Both the position numbers and the translations under genes were made by a program. Shown here in pieces: positions 34,089 through 43,147 of a stretch of DNA of 64,000 nt (positions are counted from its first letter, which is position 1; every line of letters begins with the position of its first letter). The notes under the pieces are model-generated. The model searched no databases. It saw nothing but the letters and a program-made list of their open reading frames with translations, and was not told where the DNA came from. The stretch spans positions 1 through 64,000 of the forward strand of contig NZ_VSEY01000037.1 of the NCBI RefSeq assembly GCF_008086045.1, read 5' to 3'. Origin of the DNA: Nonomuraea sp. PA05. GTDB lineage: Bacteria; Actinomycetota; Actinomycetes; Streptosporangiales; Streptosporangiaceae.

Positions 34089-36737
34089 GTGAGCATTGAC
34101 GAAGAGGCCGGCGGAGGCTCCGGCGGAGGCCCGGGTTTCGAACGCACACCGCCCAACAACATCGAGGCGGAGCAGTCCGTCCTCGGCGGCATGCTGCTGT
34201 CCAAGGACGCCATCGCCGACGTCGTGGAGATCCTGCGCTCCGACGACTTCTACCGGCCCGCCCACCAGATGGTCTACGACGTCATCACCGACCTGTACGG
34301 CCGGGGCGAGCCCGCCGACGCCGTCACCGTCTTCGACGAACTGCAGAAGCGCGGCGAGATGGCCAGGGTGGGCGGCGCGGCCTACCTGCACACCCTGACG
34401 GCCGTCGTCCCCACGGCGGCCAACGCCGGCTACTACGCCAAGATCGTCCGCGAGCAGGCCATCCTGCGCCGCCTCATCGAGGCCGGCACCCGCATCGTCT
34501 CCTTCGGCTACGGCGGCCAGAACGAAGAGGTCGACGAACTCGTCGACCGCGCCCAGGCCGAGATCTACCAGGTCACCGAGCGCCGCACCTCGGAAGACTA
34601 CGCGCCGCTGGCCGACATCATGCCTGGCGCCCTCGACGAGCTGGAGGCCATCGGCAGCCGTGGCGGCCAGATGGTCGGCGTCCCGACCGGCTTCGCCGAC
34701 CTCGACCAGCTCACCAACGGCCTGCACCCGGGCCAGATGATCGTCGTCGCGGCTCGTCCCGCCATCGGGAAGTCGACCTTGGGGCTCGATTTCGCCCGTT
34801 CGGCTGCGATCAAGAACGGCATGACCACGGTCATCTTCTCCCTGGAGATGTCCCGCAACGAGATCACCATGCGTCTGCTGTCCGCCGAGGCCCGCGTGGC
34901 GCTGCACCACATGCGCTCCGGCATGATGGGCGACGACGACTGGACCCGCCTGGCCCGCCGGATGAGCGAGGTGGCCGAGGCCCCGCTGTTCATCGACGAC
35001 TCGCCCAACATGTCGATGATGGAGATCAGGGCCAAGTGCCGGCGGCTCAAGCAGCGCAACGACCTGAGGTTCGTGGTCATCGACTACCTCCAACTGATGA
35101 GCTCGCCGAAGAAGACCGAGAGCCGCCAGAACGAGGTCTCCGAGATCTCCCGTGCCATCAAGCTGCTGGCCAAGGAGCTGGAGGTGCCTGTCATCGCGAT
35201 CTCGCAGCTCAACCGTGGTCCCGAGCAGCGCACGGACAAGCGCCCCGCGGTCAGCGACCTTCGCGAATCCGGCTGCCTGACCGCCGCGACCCGGATCATG
35301 CGCGCTGACACGGGCGCCGAGCTTTCGCTGGCAGAGCTGCTGGAGTCAGGGGCACGGGACATTCCCGTCTGGTCATTGGACGACCGGCTCAAGTTGGTTC
35401 CGCGCACGATGACACATGTCTTTCCCAGCGGTGTGAAGCCGGTTCATCGAGTGCGCCTTCGTTCGGGGCGTGAGGTGGAAGCCACGGCCAACCACCCGTT
35501 CCTGACCTACGAGGGCTGGCAGGCTCTCGAAGACCTTGGCCCGGGTGCCAGGGTCGCGGTGCTCAGGCACGTGCCCGCACCACTGAACCTCGTGGCATGG
35601 GACGAGGACGAGCTGGTCGTGCTTGCGCACCTGATCGGTCACGGGTCCTTCGTGCGACGGCAGCCCATCCGCTACAGCAGCACCGATGAGGCGAATCTCG
35701 CCGCCGTGTCGGAAGCGGCCGCCCGCCGCTTCGGCATCACGGCGGTCCGCGACGAGGACGAAGCGGCTCGATGCACCACGCTCAGGCTGCCGGCCCCCTA
35801 CCGGCTGACTCACGGCAGGCGTAACCCCATCGCGGCCTGGCTCGACGGTCTCGGCCTGTTCGGGCTGCGAAGTGATCAGAAATTCTTGCCCGCCGGTCTG
35901 TTCGCACTGCCCAAACGGCAGACAGCGCTGTTCCTGCGCCACTTGTGGGCGACGGACGGGTGCGTCTGGTGGGATCAGCGGGGAAACCAGGCACGGATCT
36001 CCTACTCGTCCACGAGCCGCCGTCTGGTGGACGACGTGGCCCGGCTGCTGCTGCGGTTCAACGTCATGACCAGGATCAGCGAGGTCCGCGAGGGCGATCA
36101 CCGTGTCTGCTACCACCTGGACGTCCACGGGGCGGAGAACCAGCTCCGCTTCCTCGATGAGGTCGGCGTGCACGGTGGCAGGGGCGCCTCGGCACGGGAA
36201 TGCGCGATGCTGCTGCGTGACATCACCGGAAACACCAATCTCGACACTGTGCCGAAGGAGGTCTGGTCCCGTGTGAAGGCGACGTTGATCGAACGGAAGA
36301 TGAGTCAGCCCGAGTCCGCCGCGGCCATGGGGACGCGGTACTGCGGCACCACCCTCTGGAAGCACGCGCCCAGCCGAGAACGGCTGGGCAGGATTGCGGC
36401 CGTCCTCGAGGACTCCGATCTCGAACTACTGGCCACAAATGACGTCTTCTGGGATGAGATCTCCGAGATCGTCCCGCTGGGGGAGCAGCCCGTATACGAC
36501 GCGACCGTGCTGGGCACGCACAACTTCGTCGCCAACGGCATCAGCCTGCACAACTCGATCGAGCAGGACGCGGACATGGTCATCCTGCTGCACCGCGAAG
36601 ACGCTTACGAGCCCGAATCGCCCAGAGCGGGCGAGGCCGACCTGATCGTGGCCAAGCACCGTAACGGCCCCACCGCCACCGTGACGGTGGCCTTCCAGGG
36701 TCACTACAGCCGCTTCGTGGACATGGCCCAGCACTAG
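34089..36737 (+). CDS. dnaB: Replicative DNA helicase DnaB with intein
   Basis: Hexameric helicase that unwinds DNA ahead of the fork. The precursor is 882 residues; removing the 427-residue intein leaves 455, the normal DnaB length. The N-terminal domain begins PPNNIEAEQSVLGGMLL; the RecA-like domain has Walker A ARPAIGKST near residue 225, VIDYLQLM (Walker B) and QLNRGPEQR. The extein is cut at SDLRESG and resumes with SIEQDADMVILLHRED. GTG 34089 with GAGGGGG upstream is preferred over a frame extension at 33996. M. tuberculosis DnaB carries an intein at the same motif. Activity depends on splicing. Confidence 0.96.
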   Translation: MSIDEEAGGGSGGGPGFERTPPNNIEAEQSVLGGMLLSKDAIADVVEILRSDDFYRPAHQMVYDVITDLYGRGEPADAVTVFDELQKRGEMARVGGAAYLHTLTAVVPTAANAGYYAKIVREQAILRRLIEAGTRIVSFGYGGQNEEVDELVDRAQAEIYQVTERRTSEDYAPLADIMPGALDELEAIGSRGGQMVGVPTGFADLDQLTNGLHPGQMIVVAARPAIGKSTLGLDFARSAAIKNGMTTVIFSLEMSRNEITMRLLSAEARVALHHMRSGMMGDDDWTRLARRMSEVAEAPLFIDDSPNMSMMEIRAKCRRLKQRNDLRFVVIDYLQLMSSPKKTESRQNEVSEISRAIKLLAKELEVPVIAISQLNRGPEQRTDKRPAVSDLRESGCLTAATRIMRADTGAELSLAELLESGARDIPVWSLDDRLKLVPRTMTHVFPSGVKPVHRVRLRSGREVEATANHPFLTYEGWQALEDLGPGARVAVLRHVPAPLNLVAWDEDELVVLAHLIGHGSFVRRQPIRYSSTDEANLAAVSEAAARRFGITAVRDEDEAARCTTLRLPAPYRLTHGRRNPIAAWLDGLGLFGLRSDQKFLPAGLFALPKRQTALFLRHLWATDGCVWWDQRGNQARISYSSTSRRLVDDVARLLLRFNVMTRISEVREGDHRVCYHLDVHGAENQLRFLDEVGVHGGRGASARECAMLLRDITGNTNLDTVPKEVWSRVKATLIERKMSQPESAAAMGTRYCGTTLWKHAPSRERLGRIAAVLEDSDLELLATNDVFWDEISEIVPLGEQPVYDATVLGTHNFVANGISLHNSIEQDADMVILLHREDAYEPESPRAGEADLIVAKHRNGPTATVTVAFQGHYSRFVDMAQH
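35274..36554 (+). other. DnaB intein with LAGLIDADG endonuclease domain
   Basis: Residues 396-822 of the precursor. Splicing blocks: A with Cys1 (CLTAATRIM), B with Thr-x-x-His (ATANHPFLT), G with VANGISLHN and the +1 extein residue Ser. Between them lies a LAGLIDADG-type homing endonuclease. Its first motif reads LAHLIGHGSF, with His (residue 518, codon 35640-35642) where the metal-binding Asp belongs; the second, LWATDGCVWW, keeps Asp (residue 623). Splicing residues are all intact. Codon use is visibly less GC-rich than in the exteins, which fits horizontal spread. The length of 427 residues is full-size, not a mini-intein. Confidence 0.92.
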
Positions 36738-36754
36738 CCGCGTGCCGATGAGTT

Positions 36755-36779
36755 CCGTACGGACCCGTGGTCCATACGG
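36755..36779. promoter_or_regulatory. Near-perfect inverted repeat upstream of the FAD monooxygenase
   Basis: CCGTACGGAC and GTCCATACGG, separated by CCGTG, form a 10-bp inverted repeat with one mismatch, 18 bases after the dnaB stop and about 60 before the monooxygenase start. The form is that of a TetR- or MarR-type operator. No such regulator is adjacent, so the binder is unknown. Confidence 0.5.
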
Positions 36780-36802
36780 CTGAACACACCGACAGCGGTG
36801 GG

Positions 36803-36828
36803 CCCGCGCTGGGAACGTTCAGCGCGGG
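36803..36828 (+). promoter_or_regulatory. Leader hairpin overlapping the ribosome binding site
   Basis: CCCGCGCTG and CAGCGCGGG form a perfect 9-bp stem with an 8-base loop. The last G residues of the stem are the first of the GGGAGGAAG ribosome binding site for ATG 36838. Folding could reduce translation of the monooxygenase; this is inference. Confidence 0.45.
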
Positions 36829-36837
36829 AGGAAGCCC

Positions 36838-38076
36838 ATGGAGGCAGTGATGAGCGTCGGCGACTCCAAGCAGGAGCACACCGTCCGGACCGGCGAGCAG
36901 GGGACCCGGGCGAGCGGTCCCAGGGTGCTGGTGGCGGGGGCGAGCATCGCGGGCCCCGCGCTGGCCCACTGGCTGCGCCGGCGGGGAGCCGAGGTGACCG
37001 TGGTGGAGCGGGCTCCCCGGCTGCGTCCCGGCGGGCAGGCGGTGGACGCGCGCGGGGTCGCCAAGGAGGTCATCGGGCGCATGGGGCTCGACGCGGCGGT
37101 GCGCGCGGCGTGCACCGACACCGCCGGCGCGCACATCGTGGACGCGGACGGGCAGGTGCTGGAGACCTTCCGCGCCGACGACCACGGTGGCGACGGGTTC
37201 ATCGCGGACATCGAGATCCTGCGCGGAGACCTGTCCCAGGTGCTCTACGACGACACCCGCGACGGCGTCGAGTACGTCTTCGGCGACCGGATCGCCGAGC
37301 TCGGCCAGGACGCGGACGGGGTTGACGTGGTCTTCGCAGGCGGCGACCGGCGGCGCTTCGACCTGGTGATCGGGGCCGACGGGCTGCACTCGCAGTTGCG
37401 AGCGATGGTCTTCGGGCCGCGCGAGCACTTCGTCCGCCATCTCGGGCTCGTGCTGGCCTTCTACAGCGTGCCCAACGAGTTCGGAGTGGACCGCTGGATG
37501 ATCGACCATCAGGAGGCCGGACGGTCCGCCGGCCTGCGGCCCGTCCCCGATGCCACCCGGGCGATGGCCATGTTCTCCTTCCCCGCGGCCGACTTCGACG
37601 TCGACCACCGCGACGTCGCGGCGCAGAAGCGCCTGCTGCGCGAGCGGATGGACGGTTTCGGCTGGTTGACCCAGCGCATCCTCGCGCACGTGGACGACAC
37701 CCCGGACTTCTATCTGGACCAGGTCGCTCAGGTGGTGATGGACCGCTGGTCGAGTGGACGGGTGGGGCTGCTCGGGGACGCGGCGTTCAGCGCGTCGCCG
37801 ATGTCCGGGGCGGGCACCGGACTGGCCCTGGTCGGCGCCTACCTGCTGGCCGGAGAGCTGGCCGCCGCCGGGTGGGACCCGGAGGCAGGGTTCGCCGGCT
37901 ACGAGACTCGGATGCGCTCGTTCGTGGAGGCCAATCAGGAGATCGGCCGGTTGCACGTACACAGCCTCGCCGTCCCGGGGCCGGACGCCGTGCCGAGCCC
38001 CGACTTCGCCGGCGAATGGTTCACCGAGCTGATCGAGCGGGCGATCAACGGCGTCGAGCTGCCCGACTACCGATGA
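36838..38076 (+). CDS. FAD-dependent monooxygenase
   Basis: A 412-residue PHBH-type flavoprotein. The N-terminal Rossmann motif is VLVAGASIAGPALAHWLRRR (G-x-S-x-x-G variant), the DG motif is LVIGADGLHSQLRAM, and the GD motif is RVGLLGDAAFSASPMSGAGT. These bind FAD and NADPH; such enzymes hydroxylate aromatic or polyketide substrates or inactivate drugs (TetX-like). GGAGGAAG upstream gives ATG 36838. An inverted repeat upstream suggests repression. It is not part of a visible biosynthetic cluster; a LuxR-family regulator follows 185 bases later on the same strand. Confidence 0.88.
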   Translation: MEAVMSVGDSKQEHTVRTGEQGTRASGPRVLVAGASIAGPALAHWLRRRGAEVTVVERAPRLRPGGQAVDARGVAKEVIGRMGLDAAVRAACTDTAGAHIVDADGQVLETFRADDHGGDGFIADIEILRGDLSQVLYDDTRDGVEYVFGDRIAELGQDADGVDVVFAGGDRRRFDLVIGADGLHSQLRAMVFGPREHFVRHLGLVLAFYSVPNEFGVDRWMIDHQEAGRSAGLRPVPDATRAMAMFSFPAADFDVDHRDVAAQKRLLRERMDGFGWLTQRILAHVDDTPDFYLDQVAQVVMDRWSSGRVGLLGDAAFSASPMSGAGTGLALVGAYLLAGELAAAGWDPEAGFAGYETRMRSFVEANQEIGRLHVHSLAVPGPDAVPSPDFAGEWFTELIERAINGVELPDYR

Positions 38077-38261
38077 TCTGGTCGGCCGAACGGACAGAGA
38101 AGCTCGCGGCGCCACGTGACAAGCCTGCCTGAGGCGCTCGGCCGCCAGTGCCGTAGCGATTATCATCTTGCTCTCGGCATTGGCATCCCCGGCGCGCGCC
38201 CGATGGCCCGCTGGCTTCACCACGCCGCCTGGGCCGGCGGCTATATGGGGGCGGAAAGGTC

Positions 38262-41033
38262 ATGGCGACGTTATCTGATCCAAGGCCGCCGCTGTTGAAC
38301 CGGCAGCGTGAACGTGCGGTGCTCGACGGCCTGCTGGGGGATCTGCGGGACGGACGCGGGCGGGCACTGGTGCTGCGTGGCGAGGCGGGGGTGGGCAAGT
38401 CGGCGCTGCTGGGGCATGTGGTGGAGGCCGCTGCCGGCATCCGCGTGGAGCGAGCGGCGGGCGTCGAGTCGGAGATGGAGCTGGCGTTCGCCGGCCTGCA
38501 TCTGTTGTGCGCGCCGCTGCTGCACCGCCTCAACCGTCTGCCCGGCCCGCAGCGCGGTGCGCTGGAAGCGGCCTTCGGCCTGCGGGAAGGGGGCGCGCCC
38601 GATCGGTTCCTGGTGGGGCTCGCGGTGCTGACCCTGCTGGCGGAGGCGGCGGAGGAACGCGCGCTGCTGTGTGTGGTCGATGACGCGCAGTGGCTGGACC
38701 AGTCGTCGTCGCAGGTGCTGGCGTTCGTGGCGCGACGGCTGCTGGCCGAGCCGGTGGGGCTGATCTTCGCCACGCGCGAGCCGGGAGAGCAGTTCCGAGG
38801 ACTGACGGATCTGGAGGTGCGCGGCCTGCCGCCGCGGGAGTCCCTCACGCTGTTGCGCTCGGTGGTCCCGTTCCAACTGGACGAACGAGTCACGGACCGG
38901 ATCCTGGCCGAGACGAACGGCAACCCGCTGGCGCTGCTCGAGTTGCCGCGCGGGTTGAGCCCCATCCAACTGGCGGGCGGGTTCGGGCTGGTCGAGGCGC
39001 AGCCGCTACCGGCCCGGATCGAGCAGGGCTTCCAGCATCGGCTGGAGGCGCTGCCGGTCGAGACGCGGGCGCTGATGCTGGTCGCCGCGGCCGAGCCGAC
39101 CGGCAACCCGGTGCTGCTCTGGCGGGCGGCCGGTCAGCTCGGCATCCCGGCCTCCGCCGCGGATGCCGCCAAGTCCGACGGGCTCCTGCACATGGGGACG
39201 GTGGTGCGGTTCCGGCATCCGCTCGTACGGTCGGCGGTGTACTCGGCGGCGTCGCCACAGGAGCGGCGGGTGACGCACCGGGCGCTGGCCGAGGCGACCA
39301 ACCGCGACCAGGACCCGGATCGGCGGGCCTGGCACCTGGCCGCGGCAGCGGCCGGGCCCGACGAGGAGGTGGCCGCGGAGCTGGCGCGATCGGCGGACCG
39401 TGCGCAGGCCCGCGGCGGCATGGCCGCGGCAGCGGCGTTCCTGCAACGCGCGGTCGAGCTGACGAGCGATCCCGGTCTGCAGTCCGAGCGGGCCCTGGCC
39501 GCCGCGCAGGCGAACGTCATGGCCGGCGGGTTCGACGCGGCGTCCGGCCTGCTCGCCATCGCGTCGGCGGGACCGCTGAACGAGCTCCAGCAGGCCCGCG
39601 TCGACCTGGTGCACGGGCAGATCGCCTTCGCCACCAGCATGGGCGGCGACGCTCCGCCGATCCTGGCCAGGGTGGCCAAGCGGCTGGAGCCGCTGGACCC
39701 CGCGCTGGCGCGGCAGACGTACCTGGAGGCCTGGTATGCCGCGCTGTTCGCCGGGCGGTTCGCGGGCGCCGACGACCTGCACGAGATCTCCCGGGCCGCG
39801 CGATCGGCTTCGCCGCTCCCGGGCGCGCCCCGGCCGCCGGATCTGCTGCTGGACGCGCTGGCGGTCCTGGTCACTGAGGGACGTGCCGCGGCCGCGCCCC
39901 TGCTGAGACGGTCGGCCTGGGTCTTCGCCGAAGGTGAGATCACCCTGGCGGAGCGCCTGCGATGGAGCCCGATGGCAGCCGTCGCCGCGTCGGCGCTGTG
40001 GGACGAGAAGTGCTGGTACACGATGCAGTCCCGCGAGCTCCGGCACTGCCGCGAGGCGGGCCTGCTCGGCCCGCTGGGGATCTGGGTGAACGCGATGGCC
40101 GTCCTGGAGACCTGGCGCGGTGATCTCGCGGAGGCCGCTTCGCTGGTCGCGGAGGCAGAAGCGATCGCGACGGCGACGGGAGGCCGCGGCTTGGCCACGG
40201 GGGTCATGATGCTCACCGCGTTCCGGGGGATGGAGGCCGAGGCCGCCCCGCTGATCGAGCGGGCGACCGCGCAGGCCAGGGCTTCCGGCCAGGGTGTGGG
40301 AGAACAGTTCGCGCAGTGGGTGAAGGCCGTGCTCAACAACGGGCTCGGCCGCCACGAGGAGGCCCTTGCCGCGGCGCTGGCCGCCCAAGCGGCCCCCGGC
40401 GCGCCTGAGATGCACGTCTCCATGTGGGCACTGTCCGAGTTGATCGAGGCGGCCGGCAGAACCGGGCAGACGCGGCAGGCCGCCGAGGCGCTCGACCGGC
40501 TGGCCGAGGCGATCGCCATCGGTGACGGTGGCTGGGGGCCGGGGCTCTACGTGCGGTCCCAGGCGCTGCTCAGCGAGGGCGAGGAGGCCGAGCTCCGGTA
40601 TCGCGAGGCGGTGGATCTGCTGGGCCGCACCGGCATTCGCACCGAACTCGCCCGTGCACACCTGCTCTACGGCGAGTGGTTACGCCGTGAAGGCAGGCGG
40701 ACCGACGCCAGGACGCAACTGCGCGCCGCCCACGACATGTTCAGCACGATCGGCATGCAGGCGTTCGCCGGGCGAGCCCACAACGAGCTGCTGGCCACCG
40801 GCGAGACGGCCCGCAAGCGCACCCCCGACAACTCGGACGGGCTGACCCCTCAGGAGGGCCAGATCGCCCGGCTGGCCAGGACAGGTCTGTCGAACCCGGA
40901 GATCGCCGCCCAGTTGTTCCTCAGCCCGCGCACCGTCGAATACCACCTGAGGAAGGTGTTCGCCAAACTCGGCATCACCTCCCGCCACCAGCTCTCCCAG
41001 GCGCTGTCCGCCAATGGCCACGAGCGGTCGTGA
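38262..41033 (+). CDS. LuxR-family regulator of the LAL type (AAA ATPase plus HTH)
   Basis: A 923-residue large ATP-binding regulator. The N-terminal P-loop GEAGVGKSALLG is at about 40-51, Walker B-like LLCVVDDAQWLD near 135-145, then a long helical TPR/AAA_22-type middle, and a C-terminal LuxR helix-turn-helix (LTPQEGQIARLARTGLSNPE, then LFLSPRTVEYHLRKVFAKLG) in the last 65 residues. LAL proteins activate transcription, often of sugar use or antibiotic clusters. GGAAAGGTC precedes ATG 38262. Targets are unknown; the preceding monooxygenase gene is a candidate. Confidence 0.9.
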   Translation: MATLSDPRPPLLNRQRERAVLDGLLGDLRDGRGRALVLRGEAGVGKSALLGHVVEAAAGIRVERAAGVESEMELAFAGLHLLCAPLLHRLNRLPGPQRGALEAAFGLREGGAPDRFLVGLAVLTLLAEAAEERALLCVVDDAQWLDQSSSQVLAFVARRLLAEPVGLIFATREPGEQFRGLTDLEVRGLPPRESLTLLRSVVPFQLDERVTDRILAETNGNPLALLELPRGLSPIQLAGGFGLVEAQPLPARIEQGFQHRLEALPVETRALMLVAAAEPTGNPVLLWRAAGQLGIPASAADAAKSDGLLHMGTVVRFRHPLVRSAVYSAASPQERRVTHRALAEATNRDQDPDRRAWHLAAAAAGPDEEVAAELARSADRAQARGGMAAAAAFLQRAVELTSDPGLQSERALAAAQANVMAGGFDAASGLLAIASAGPLNELQQARVDLVHGQIAFATSMGGDAPPILARVAKRLEPLDPALARQTYLEAWYAALFAGRFAGADDLHEISRAARSASPLPGAPRPPDLLLDALAVLVTEGRAAAAPLLRRSAWVFAEGEITLAERLRWSPMAAVAASALWDEKCWYTMQSRELRHCREAGLLGPLGIWVNAMAVLETWRGDLAEAASLVAEAEAIATATGGRGLATGVMMLTAFRGMEAEAAPLIERATAQARASGQGVGEQFAQWVKAVLNNGLGRHEEALAAALAAQAAPGAPEMHVSMWALSELIEAAGRTGQTRQAAEALDRLAEAIAIGDGGWGPGLYVRSQALLSEGEEAELRYREAVDLLGRTGIRTELARAHLLYGEWLRREGRRTDARTQLRAAHDMFSTIGMQAFAGRAHNELLATGETARKRTPDNSDGLTPQEGQIARLARTGLSNPEIAAQLFLSPRTVEYHLRKVFAKLGITSRHQLSQALSANGHERS

Positions 41034-41066
41034 ACCCGGCGTGCGGGTCCAGCGGACGCCCCTGCC

Positions 41067-41642
41067 TCAAGCCGCCCGATCCCTGGAACCGGCGGTGGGA
41101 ACCAGCCGTACGCGGCCGGACGGGGCCTGCTCATCGGGGAAGACCCACTTCCTGAAGGCCCAGAAGCGGAAGACCATGGCGACCAGTGTGCCGACGACCT
41201 GGGCGCTGACGAAGTCGGCGATCTCCTGGGTCACCAGGCCCACCTCGGGGGTCTCCAGGCCGAACACGTACCTGGAGATCCACAGCGGCGCGGAGCTGAG
41301 CACCAGACCGACGCCGCTGACCAGGAAGAACAGCGCAGCCTCATGTCGGCGTTCGCGGCCGCCCCTGGCACGGAACGACCATTCGCGGTTGAGCACGTAG
41401 GACACGATCGTCGCCACCAGCACCGCGATGATCTTCGCGGTCACCGGCTTGGGTTCGAGGAAGGTCAGCTTCAGCCCGTAGAAGACCGCGTTGTCGACCA
41501 GGAACGTCGTTCCACCCACCACCGCGAACTTCAGCAGCTCACGGTGCCGCATGACAAGTGCGTGCAGCGGTCGCGGCAATCGTGCGAGTACTGCCCTTGC
41601 TATTCGAAGCACCCCAGATCTTCTCACGCGTATCACCCGCAC
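41067..41642 (-). CDS. GtrA-family membrane protein
   Basis: A 191-residue protein with four predicted helices. HRELLKFAVVGGTTFLVDNA is the GtrA opening motif, followed by SYVLNREWSFRARGGR and FRFWAFRKWVF, also conserved. GtrA proteins help flip or transfer polyprenyl-linked sugars at the membrane in wall or surface polysaccharide synthesis. No glycosyltransferase partner lies next to it here. It is convergent with the LAL regulator. Confidence 0.88.
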   Translation of the reverse strand: MRVIRVRRSGVLRIARAVLARLPRPLHALVMRHRELLKFAVVGGTTFLVDNAVFYGLKLTFLEPKPVTAKIIAVLVATIVSYVLNREWSFRARGGRERRHEAALFFLVSGVGLVLSSAPLWISRYVFGLETPEVGLVTQEIADFVSAQVVGTLVAMVFRFWAFRKWVFPDEQAPSGRVRLVPTAGSRDRAA

Positions 41643-41728
41643 ATGTGACCGACCAGACAGTTGACAGAGGAATGGCAGGTGATCGCCCCGGTGCTCTAAC
41701 GAGTGACTGAAGCGAAGGGAAGTACGCC

Positions 41729-42184
41729 ATGACCATCCTCGTCGCCTACGACGGCTCGGCCGACGCGCGCACCGCGATCGAGTTCGCCGCCAAGCACCTC
41801 ACGGCCGAGCCCACGGTGATCGTCACGGTGTGGGAGCCGCTGCTCGTGCAGCTCAAGAAGTACCCGCTGGCCGCGGGCGCGATCGACCCCGGCACGGAGA
41901 ACGAGGCGAAGGCGCAGGCCGAGCAGCACGCTCAGGAGGGCGCTGAGCTGGCGGTGGCCGCCGGGCTGAGCGACGTCTCCTACCGGGCCGTGGCCGACAA
42001 CGAGTCGATCTGGAAGACGATCGTGGACGTGGCCGACGAGATCGACGCCTCGGTGATCGTGACGGGGTCGCGTGGGCTGGCCGGGGTGCGGTCGGTGCTG
42101 CTGGGCAGTGTCTCCAACCACGTGCTGCACCACGCGCACCGGCCGACCCTGATCGTCCCGCCCCCGGCCAAGCCCGCCCGCTAA
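41729..42184 (+). CDS. Universal stress protein (UspA family)
   Basis: A 151-residue single-domain Usp. The N-terminal ILVAYDGSADARTAIEFAAK and the ATP-binding loop GSRGLAGVRSVLLGSVS (G-x2-G-x9-G-S) are complete, so it should bind ATP. GAAGGGAAG precedes ATG 41729. The last four bases overlap the end of the convergent soxR. Role: general stress survival; the specific target is unknown. Confidence 0.93.
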   Translation: MTILVAYDGSADARTAIEFAAKHLTAEPTVIVTVWEPLLVQLKKYPLAAGAIDPGTENEAKAQAEQHAQEGAELAVAAGLSDVSYRAVADNESIWKTIVDVADEIDASVIVTGSRGLAGVRSVLLGSVSNHVLHHAHRPTLIVPPPAKPAR

Positions 42185-42690
42185 GAAGGCGCGGGGACGC
42201 AGCAGGTCTGCTGCGGCGGGCAGAGCCGGGTGTCGATGCGCCGCGCCCCCGGCCCCTCGTCGCCCAGCCGGTCGTACGGGTTGGCGACCGGGCACCGGTC
42301 CAGCGACAGGCAGCCGCACCCGATGCAGTCGGTCAGGTCGTCGCGCAGCCGCTGGAGCTGCTCGATCCGGTCGTCCAGCTCGCCGCGCCAGGCGGCCGAC
42401 AGCCGGGCCCAGTCCTCGCGGGTGGGCGTGCGCTCGTCGGGCAGCTCGGCCAGCGCGTCCTTGATGACCTTCAGCGGGATGCCGATGCGCTGCGCGAGCC
42501 GGATGAAGGCGACTCTGCGCAGGCTGTCGCGGCTGTAGCGGCGCTGGTTGCCGGCGGTGCGCCGGCTGCTGATGAGGCCCTTGGCCTCGTAGAAGTGCAG
42601 GGCGGAGACCGCCACGCCGCTGCGCTCCGCGAGCTGGCCGACGGTCAGCTCCTTGGTGTTCCAGGCGACCCTCGTCATTCCCTTCGTCAT
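42181..42690 (-). CDS. soxR: Redox-sensitive transcriptional activator SoxR
   Basis: A 169-residue MerR-family regulator. The N-terminal winged helix is LTVGQLAERSGVAVSALHFY and GLISSRRTAGNQRRYSRDSL; the C-terminal cysteine cluster CIGCGCLSLDRC has the C-x2-C-x-C-x5-C spacing that ligates the [2Fe-2S] centre. It senses redox-cycling compounds and, in actinobacteria, controls small sets of oxidoreductases and exporters instead of SoxS. It begins nine bases after the Lrp-type gene, so the two are probably co-transcribed. Confidence 0.94.
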   Translation of the reverse strand: MTKGMTRVAWNTKELTVGQLAERSGVAVSALHFYEAKGLISSRRTAGNQRRYSRDSLRRVAFIRLAQRIGIPLKVIKDALAELPDERTPTREDWARLSAAWRGELDDRIEQLQRLRDDLTDCIGCGCLSLDRCPVANPYDRLGDEGPGARRIDTRLCPPQQTCCVPAPS

Positions 42691-42699
42691 ACCTGGAGA

Positions 42700-43131
42700 T
42701 TACTTGAGGGTTCGCTCGAACAGCGTCTCCAGCACGACGACGGTCTGCGTCCCGGTCACGCCGTCCACCTGGAAGATGCGGCGCAGCACGTCCTGGAGCT
42801 CGCGGGTGCCGGTCGTGCGGACCTTCAGCAGCAGCGTGGCGGGCCCCGCGATGACGTGCGCCTCCTCGACCTCGGGCACGGCCGCCAGCGCCTGGCCGGC
42901 GTCGCCCATCCACGACCCGCCGTCCACCAGCACGTACGCCGTCACCGCCCGCCCGAGCGCCTCCTGATCCACCTCGACGGTGGTCCGCCTGATCACCCCG
43001 CGCTCGCGCAGCTTGCGCACCCGCTCGTGCGCCGCCCCGCTGGACAGCCCCACGGCCTTGCCGAGCACCGCGTACGACCGCGTCGCGTCCTCCTGAAGCA
43101 ACCCGACCAGCATCCTGTCGATGTCATCCAC
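42700..43131 (-). CDS. Lrp/AsnC-family transcriptional regulator
   Basis: A 143-residue regulator. The N-terminal helix-turn-helix spans DDIDRMLVGLLQEDATRSYA and VGLSSGAAHERVRKLRERGV; the C-terminal RAM domain (VTAYVLVDGG, AHVIAGPATLLLKVRTTGTR) binds amino acids or similar effectors. Divergent from an SMP-30 lactonase gene with a perfect inverted repeat in the shared 56-base promoter region, so it likely regulates that gene and itself. Confidence 0.93.
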   Translation of the reverse strand: MDDIDRMLVGLLQEDATRSYAVLGKAVGLSSGAAHERVRKLRERGVIRRTTVEVDQEALGRAVTAYVLVDGGSWMGDAGQALAAVPEVEEAHVIAGPATLLLKVRTTGTRELQDVLRRIFQVDGVTGTQTVVVLETLFERTLK

Positions 43132-43147
43132 AACCGAATGCTATCCG

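Noticed and set aside
36838..41033. Biosynthetic gene cluster around the monooxygenase and LAL regulator
   Set aside because: No synthase, transferase or ligase genes nearby; only two genes with a possible regulatory link.
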